A stretch of 56,282 nt of DNA from Nitrospirota bacterium (GTDB lineage Bacteria > Nitrospirota > UBA9217): the NCBI GenBank assembly GCA_029858565.1, contig JAOUEV010000015.1, positions 1-56,282 of the forward strand, read 5' to 3'. The notes under the pieces were generated by a model. It was given only the letters and a program-made list of their open reading frames with translations. It did not search any database and was not told where the DNA came from. Made by a program: the position numbers and the translations under genes. This document shows positions 51,542 through 56,282 of the stretch, piece after piece (within the stretch, counting starts at the first letter, position 1; every line of letters starts with the position of its first letter).

Positions 51542-52666
51542 TTATTTTTTACCTTTCTCGTCCTCTCCCAGCTTGCCGGCAACCTTGTTCACCGCGGCAA
51601 ATGCGGCTCCCGCAGCTGCCGCTGCAACAACAACACCGGCGATCGTTGCGCCCTTGCCCTGCTGTTCCTGGGTATGCGGATAGGTATCGGGCGGAGTGAC
51701 CATGTGCAGACTTGCCCTGCTGAAGAGCGGCTTGTGAAAACCGATCCCCTTCTCAGTGCATCCGAAACAGGGGTGCCCCGTCCCGACGGGCCAGGTCCCG
51801 GCGCCCGTATCGCCGAAAAGGATCGACGGGCAGTTCGCGTGGGTCTCCGGGCCCTTGCAGCCCAGTTTATACAAGCAATAGCCCTTGCGATGGTTCTCAT
51901 CGCCGAATTCAGTCGCGAATCTTCCCGCATCAAAGTGCGGTCTGCGCTCACAGTTCTCATGAATGAGCCTGCCGTAGGCGAACATCGGCCTGGCTAGTTT
52001 GTCCAGTTCGGGAAGTTTCTTGAAGGTCACATAATAGAGGACCGTGGAAAGGAAATTGTACGGGTTGGGAGGACATCCAGGGATATTTATCACCGGCGTC
52101 TTAATACCTGCGTCTGCCAGCACCTTGTGCACAGGTGTTGCGCCTGTAGGATTAGGATCAGCCGACGGCACGCCGCCCCATGATGAGCAGGACCCGATAG
52201 CGATGATGGCCGCTGCGTCCTTGGCCGTGTCTTTCAGGATGTCGAGGGCGGTCCGTCCCGCGATCATGCAGTAGATCCCGTTGTCCTTGACGGGTATGGC
52301 GCCGTCGACCACGAGGATGAACTTGCCCTTGTTGGCCTTGATCGAGGCGGCCCGCGCTTCTTCGGCCTGATGGCCTGAAGGAGTGCTGAGCGTTTCGTGG
52401 TAATCTAGTGAGATGAGATCAAGGATGAGATGTTCCAGGGTGGGATGGGTGGCCCGTAACAGCGACTCTGTGCAACCGGTGCACTCCTGTGCCGACAACC
52501 AGATGACCGGCGGCCTCTTTGGATTGACAACTGCCTCGGCGATCTGCGCTCCAGCTCCGAGCGGCAGCCCCATGCCTGCGGCCACAATACTGCAGTATTT
52601 CAAAAAATCCCTGCGAGAAACACCGCCCAAATGCTGACTAAGGACCTTGAAATCTTTGTTCTTCAT
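51542..52666 (-). CDS. hybO: [NiFe] hydrogenase small subunit HybO
   Basis: A 374-residue subunit with three iron-sulfur clusters. Tat signal SRRDFLKYCSIVAAGMG; proximal cluster ligands in CTGCTESLLR, GSCSSWGG and PGCPPNP; distal cluster in HENCERR and YCLYKLGCKGP; medial cluster in NCPSILFG and HPCFGCTEKG. The Pro in TWPVGTGHPC suggests a [3Fe-4S] medial cluster, as in standard [NiFe] enzymes and unlike characterised [NiFeSe] ones. C-terminal membrane helix (ATIAGVVVAAAAAGAAFAAV). The Tat signal would carry the large subunit along. Confidence 0.95.
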   Translation of the reverse strand: MKNKDFKVLSQHLGGVSRRDFLKYCSIVAAGMGLPLGAGAQIAEAVVNPKRPPVIWLSAQECTGCTESLLRATHPTLEHLILDLISLDYHETLSTPSGHQAEEARAASIKANKGKFILVVDGAIPVKDNGIYCMIAGRTALDILKDTAKDAAAIIAIGSCSSWGGVPSADPNPTGATPVHKVLADAGIKTPVINIPGCPPNPYNFLSTVLYYVTFKKLPELDKLARPMFAYGRLIHENCERRPHFDAGRFATEFGDENHRKGYCLYKLGCKGPETHANCPSILFGDTGAGTWPVGTGHPCFGCTEKGIGFHKPLFSRASLHMVTPPDTYPHTQEQQGKGATIAGVVVAAAAAGAAFAAVNKVAGKLGEDEKGKK

Positions 52667-52793
52667 GCTTCCCCCTCTGCTGAAAAGGAATAAGAAAGAA
52701 TCTTATGCTCTAGATTTCTGAAATATGTCGGATGTTTACGCAGAAACAGTTAGCGCTATTGTTAACTATATAATTTCTCCTTATGTATTAATA

Positions 52794-52809
52794 AGCATTT
52801 TTCATGCCA
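52794..52809 (-). promoter_or_regulatory. Sigma-54 (-24/-12) promoter of the hydrogenase operon
   Basis: Minus strand TGGCATGAAAAATGCT: GG at 52808-52807 and GC at 52796-52795 with exactly 10 nt between, close to the consensus TGGCACG-N4-TTGCT. The transcript would start near 52783 with a leader of about 117 nt. It implies control by an NtrC-type activator. Confidence 0.65.
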
Positions 52810-52826
52810 CAATATTAATCTCATTA

Positions 52827-52849
52827 TTCAATATATTGCAAATATTGAA
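52827..52849. promoter_or_regulatory. Inverted repeat upstream of the sigma-54 promoter (possible activator site)
   Basis: TTCAATAT-ATTGCAA-ATATTGAA, a perfect 8-bp inverted repeat about 55 bp before the expected transcription start. Further upstream TTGTAAC occurs twice (about 52880-52895), 11 nt apart. Either could be an enhancer site. Confidence 0.45.
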
Positions 52850-52919
52850 CAAGCTTTATGATGGATTTAGCTCAACTTGTTGTAACCATTTGTAACGTTT
52901 ATTAATATATTCCTGTTGT

Positions 52920-53258
52920 CTATTTATTAAACGTCTTGAGCATGTACTTAGCAATTGCCTTGGCATCATGATCTGACAGCGTCTTTTCATCGAATTTCGG
53001 CATACCAGGACCAGGATTCCGCATCAGCTTAATGATATCAGCTTCTGTCTTGATGTTATTGGCCTGGAGGTCCTTTTTATGAAGTGTTTTCTTGGGATTC
53101 ACGATATTCCCGCCGTCCTGATGGCAGACGTCACAATGCTCCTTGAACAGCACTTCTCCTGATTTAGCTGCACCGAAGCTTACCCCCACAGCTCCCGCGA
53201 TAACTCCAAAACCCAGCAATACCATGGCTAGTGACGTGATAGAAGTTCTCATATTCAT
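52920..53258 (-). CDS. Small monoheme c-type cytochrome
   Basis: About 112 residues. A signal peptide (TSITSLAMVLLGFGVIAGAV...FGA) precedes a class I cytochrome c: CDVCH heme site (about residue 42-46), a small helix region, and the methionine ligand in GPGMPKFDEKTLSD, ending IAKYMLKTF. It resembles c553/c6-like periplasmic electron carriers. The ATG at 53258 follows AGAAAGGA at good spacing. Lying 254 bp upstream of hybO on the same strand, it may serve the hydrogenase, but the sigma-54 promoter separates them. Confidence 0.85.
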   Translation of the reverse strand: MNMRTSITSLAMVLLGFGVIAGAVGVSFGAAKSGEVLFKEHCDVCHQDGGNIVNPKKTLHKKDLQANNIKTEADIIKLMRNPGPGMPKFDEKTLSDHDAKAIAKYMLKTFNK

Positions 53259-53439
53259 GCTATTTCGATCCTTTCTGGCCCGTAATCGCACTGCTTTTGG
53301 CTCTTCCTATTATTGACTCCATTTCAGCAATAGATAGATAGTCAGACATCTAGTCGATCAAGAAAACATTGGCATACTTTTTTAGTATAGCTGAAAAAAA
53401 GGAAATTTCAAGGAAGGCTGAACATTATGAATATATTTG

Positions 53440-54300
53440 TCAGTCGAGCTTACCTGAGGCGGAACGAATCACGAAATATCCGGAGAATACGATAAGCAGG
53501 CCACCGGCAAGGATGAGTAACGGCGGTGTTTCTGAAAAGAACACAAAAGCAAGGGGAATCGCTGCAAGTGGCTCGATGTAACCGAGGATCGCGGCGTGCT
53601 GCGCGATCACTTTTCTGAGAGCGCTGTAGTACAGGAGCGGTGCGATCGTGGAATGCAGAAGCCCTCCAACCAGCAATAGACCGATCGCAAGCGGAGTAAG
53701 CAAGTAATTGGAACCCAGGGCAAATGGGGCCGTTGCGATCGTTGTTATCCAGAGAATGAAAATGACCGCCTTATGATGCATCAGCATGCGGCTGAGTTTT
53801 CTTGATAAAAGTATCAAAAAGGCATAGGCGACACCCGATGCGGTCCCTGCAAGGATGCCCGGCATATGCTCGCTGCCGAAGTTGAGCCCTCCGTTCGCAT
53901 AGATGATCAGCGCCATACCCCCTACTGCCAGTGGCAACGACAGGATCGTTGACCGGTGAATCGGTTCATTGATCAGCAAAGGCGCCAGAACCGCCACAAA
54001 GATCGGCGCGGTATAATGGGTGAACACGGCATTAGAAACGGTCGTATGGCCGAGCGCGTAGAAATAGGTGATATTGTTCGCGATAGAGGCCGCTGCCAGG
54101 ACAGCAAAGTAGGGCCAGGTTCCGGCAATCCCTGACAGGGAGAATTCACCGCGGATATTGAGAACCAGAGGCACGGAGACGCCGGCTATGAGTGAAATAT
54201 AGAAAAGAATCACGACCGGCGGAAGTTCCATCCATCGGATCATGACGCCCCATGTGCTCCAAATGAGCATGGAAAGGACTATTTTGAGGTAGGAATTCAT
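53440..54300 (-). CDS. EamA-family (DMT) transporter
   Basis: A 286-residue drug/metabolite transporter with ten helices in two homologous halves. EamA hallmarks: LSMLIWSTWGVMIRW at the start, NITYFYALGHTTVSNAVFTH and TAPIFVAVLAPLLINEPIHR in the first half, and LLYYSALRKVIAQHAAILGY and EPLAAIPLAFVFFSETPP in the second. Substrate is unknown; amino acids or metabolites are usual. It stands between the SahH gene and the cytochrome gene on the same strand. Confidence 0.88.
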   Translation of the reverse strand: MNSYLKIVLSMLIWSTWGVMIRWMELPPVVILFYISLIAGVSVPLVLNIRGEFSLSGIAGTWPYFAVLAAASIANNITYFYALGHTTVSNAVFTHYTAPIFVAVLAPLLINEPIHRSTILSLPLAVGGMALIIYANGGLNFGSEHMPGILAGTASGVAYAFLILLSRKLSRMLMHHKAVIFILWITTIATAPFALGSNYLLTPLAIGLLLVGGLLHSTIAPLLYYSALRKVIAQHAAILGYIEPLAAIPLAFVFFSETPPLLILAGGLLIVFSGYFVIRSASGKLD

Positions 54301-54312
54301 GCCGATTGAGGA

Positions 54313-54409
54313 CCGCGGAATTTGGATTGCGGATTACACCGTAATAATTAAAAACGCGGAAAATGGTCTTATGCAAATCCGCATTTCGCGCTCAGCAATC
54401 CGAAATTGC

Positions 54410-54410
<1 letters not shown>
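54313..54410. repeat. GCGGATT-type intergenic repeat
   Basis: CGGAATTTGGATTGCGGATT on one side and AAATCCGCATTTCGCG, then CAGCAATCCGAAATTGCT on the other form an imperfect inverted repeat, related to the element at 18245-18340. It fills most of the gap before the SahH stop. Confidence 0.45.
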
Positions 54411-55675
<1,265 letters not shown>

Positions 55676-55694
55676 TTAACAACCAATAAAACAA

Positions 55695-55721
55695 GCGGGG
55701 ATGGAAATATTCCACCCCCGC
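55695..55721 (-). terminator. Terminator between the two SahH genes
   Basis: Minus strand GCGGGGGTGGAA-TAT-TTCCATCCCCGC, 12 pairs with one G-U, followed by TTGTTTTATT. It lies 28 nt after the stop of the upstream SahH gene and 29 nt before the start of the downstream one. Confidence 0.75.
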
Positions 55722-55748
55722 CGCAAGATTACGCCTATAGCAGACCGT

Positions 55749-56282
55749 CTAGTAACGGTAGTGCTCGGTCTTGTACGGTCCGTTCACGGGCACGCCTATG
55801 TAGGCCGCCTGCGCCTCGGTAAGCGTTGTCAGCTGCGCGTTCAGCTTCTTCAGCTGCAGGCGCGCCACCTTTTCGTCAAGGTGTTTGGGCAGCGTATACA
55901 CGCCGACGGGATACTTGCTGGAGCCCTTCTGCGCTTCCGACCACAGCTCGATCTGCGCGATGGTCTGGTTGGCAAACGACGAGGACATCACATAGGACGG
56001 ATGGCCGGTGGCGCAACCGAGGTTCACGAGACGGCCCTTGGCAAGCAGGATGATGCGGTTGCCGCTGGGCATGGTCACATGGTCGACCTGCGGCTTGATC
56101 TCCTCCCAGGGATACTTCTCGATCGAGGCGACGTTGATCTCGGAATCAAAGTGGCCGATGTTGCAGACAATGGCCTGGTCCTTCATCTTCACCAGGTGCT
56201 GGTGGTCGATGACATGGTAGTTGCCCGTGGCAGTGACGAAGATATCAGCCTTGTCGCAGGCATAGTCCATGGTTACGACGCG
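55749..56282 (-). CDS. ahcY: S-adenosylhomocysteine hydrolase, long type (5' end outside window)
   Basis: The last 177 residues of a second Sah[76 protein letters not shown], and the C-terminus [10 protein letters not shown] that reaches into the NAD site of the neighbouring subunit. This tail is typical of the common bacterial/eukaryotic form. The frame runs off the window end. Confidence 0.94.
   Translation of the reverse strand, partial: RVVTMDYACDKADIFVTATGNYHVIDHQHLVKMKDQAIVCNIGHFDSEINVASIEKYPWEEIKPQVDHVTMPSGNRIILLAKGRLVNLGCATGHPSYVMSSSFANQTIAQIELWSEAQKGSSKYPVGVYTLPKHLDEKVARLQLKKLNAQLTTLTEAQAAYIGVPVNGPYKTEHYRY

Noticed and set aside
51542-52666. Small subunit as evidence for a classical [NiFeSe] enzyme
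   Set aside because: The medial-cluster region keeps the Pro of [3Fe-4S] [NiFe] enzymes, and operon and subunits are Hyb type, so the enzyme is not simply a known [NiFeSe] hydrogenase.

Overview
The window looks like chromosomal DNA of a Gram-negative, moderately GC-rich bacterium. It encodes outer-membrane secretin machinery, Tat-exported hydrogenase subunits and sigma-54 regulators. A pair of DUF507 genes, a lipoprotein secretin with TPRs and a cohesin-like domain, a short SahH next to a long SahH, and GCGGA-type intergenic repeats all fit Nitrospirota or the former Deltaproteobacteria. That placement is inference; no rRNA or other phylogenetic marker was tested.

Layout. 1-8.1 kb, minus strand: glmU (cut by the window edge), a DUF502 membrane protein, and a type IV pilus / type II secretion-like operon (PilM-, PilN-, PilO- and PilP-like proteins, secretin, two pseudopilins) driven from a good sigma-70 promoter that overlaps an inverted repeat. 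8.1-9.6 kb: der. 9.7-14.5 kb, minus: a frameshifted small Cys-rich gene, then a CbrXAB-like system (58-residue membrane peptide, transporter-fused histidine kinase, NtrC-type regulator). 14.8-24.3 kb, plus: DJ-1/PfpI, a DksA-like protein, a heme c / CopD-like / cytochrome b5 fusion, rpsF-ssb-rpsR-DUF2232, two DUF507 genes coupled to a GGDEF protein, and a sigma / anti-sigma / periplasmic sensor operon. 24.4-32.1 kb, plus: a YkgJ-like Cys cluster protein, a Nudix hydrolase, glycogen phosphorylase, an HD-GYP regulator, an ABC/NosL/DUF4418 export module and a CAP-domain lipoprotein. 32.1-35.9 kb, minus: a CBS protein behind a GEMM-like riboswitch, two unknown membrane proteins and a NupC-type nucleoside transporter. 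36-40 kb is an AT-richer accessory stretch (a MITE-like repeat, unknown proteins, a CreD-like protein, an attC-like inverted repeat, an orphan VapB-like antitoxin). 40.1-41.4 kb: a PAP2-family protein.

41.4-53.3 kb, minus, is the most interesting part. It is a complete Hyb-type membrane-bound [NiFe] hydrogenase locus: cytochrome c, then a sigma-54 promoter, small subunit, HybA, HybB, large subunit, maturation protease, a HypC-HypA fusion, HypB, HypF, HypD and HypE. The large-subunit gene is interrupted by one in-frame TGA exactly at the second cysteine of the N-terminal RxCGxC motif. A 9-bp hairpin with a GGU loop follows 14 nt later, as expected for a bacterial SECIS element. This predicts selenocysteine at a Ni-Fe bridging position, not at the C-terminal position used in characterised [NiFeSe] enzymes. 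The accessory genes are also unusual: HypC has lost its stop codon and reads into HypA, which keeps its own Shine-Dalgarno, and HypF carries three repeat-derived in-frame insertions.

The window ends (53.4-56.3 kb, minus) with an EamA-family transporter and two adjacent adenosylhomocysteinase genes of different subfamilies. No tRNA, rRNA, CRISPR array, transposase or prophage gene was recognised.
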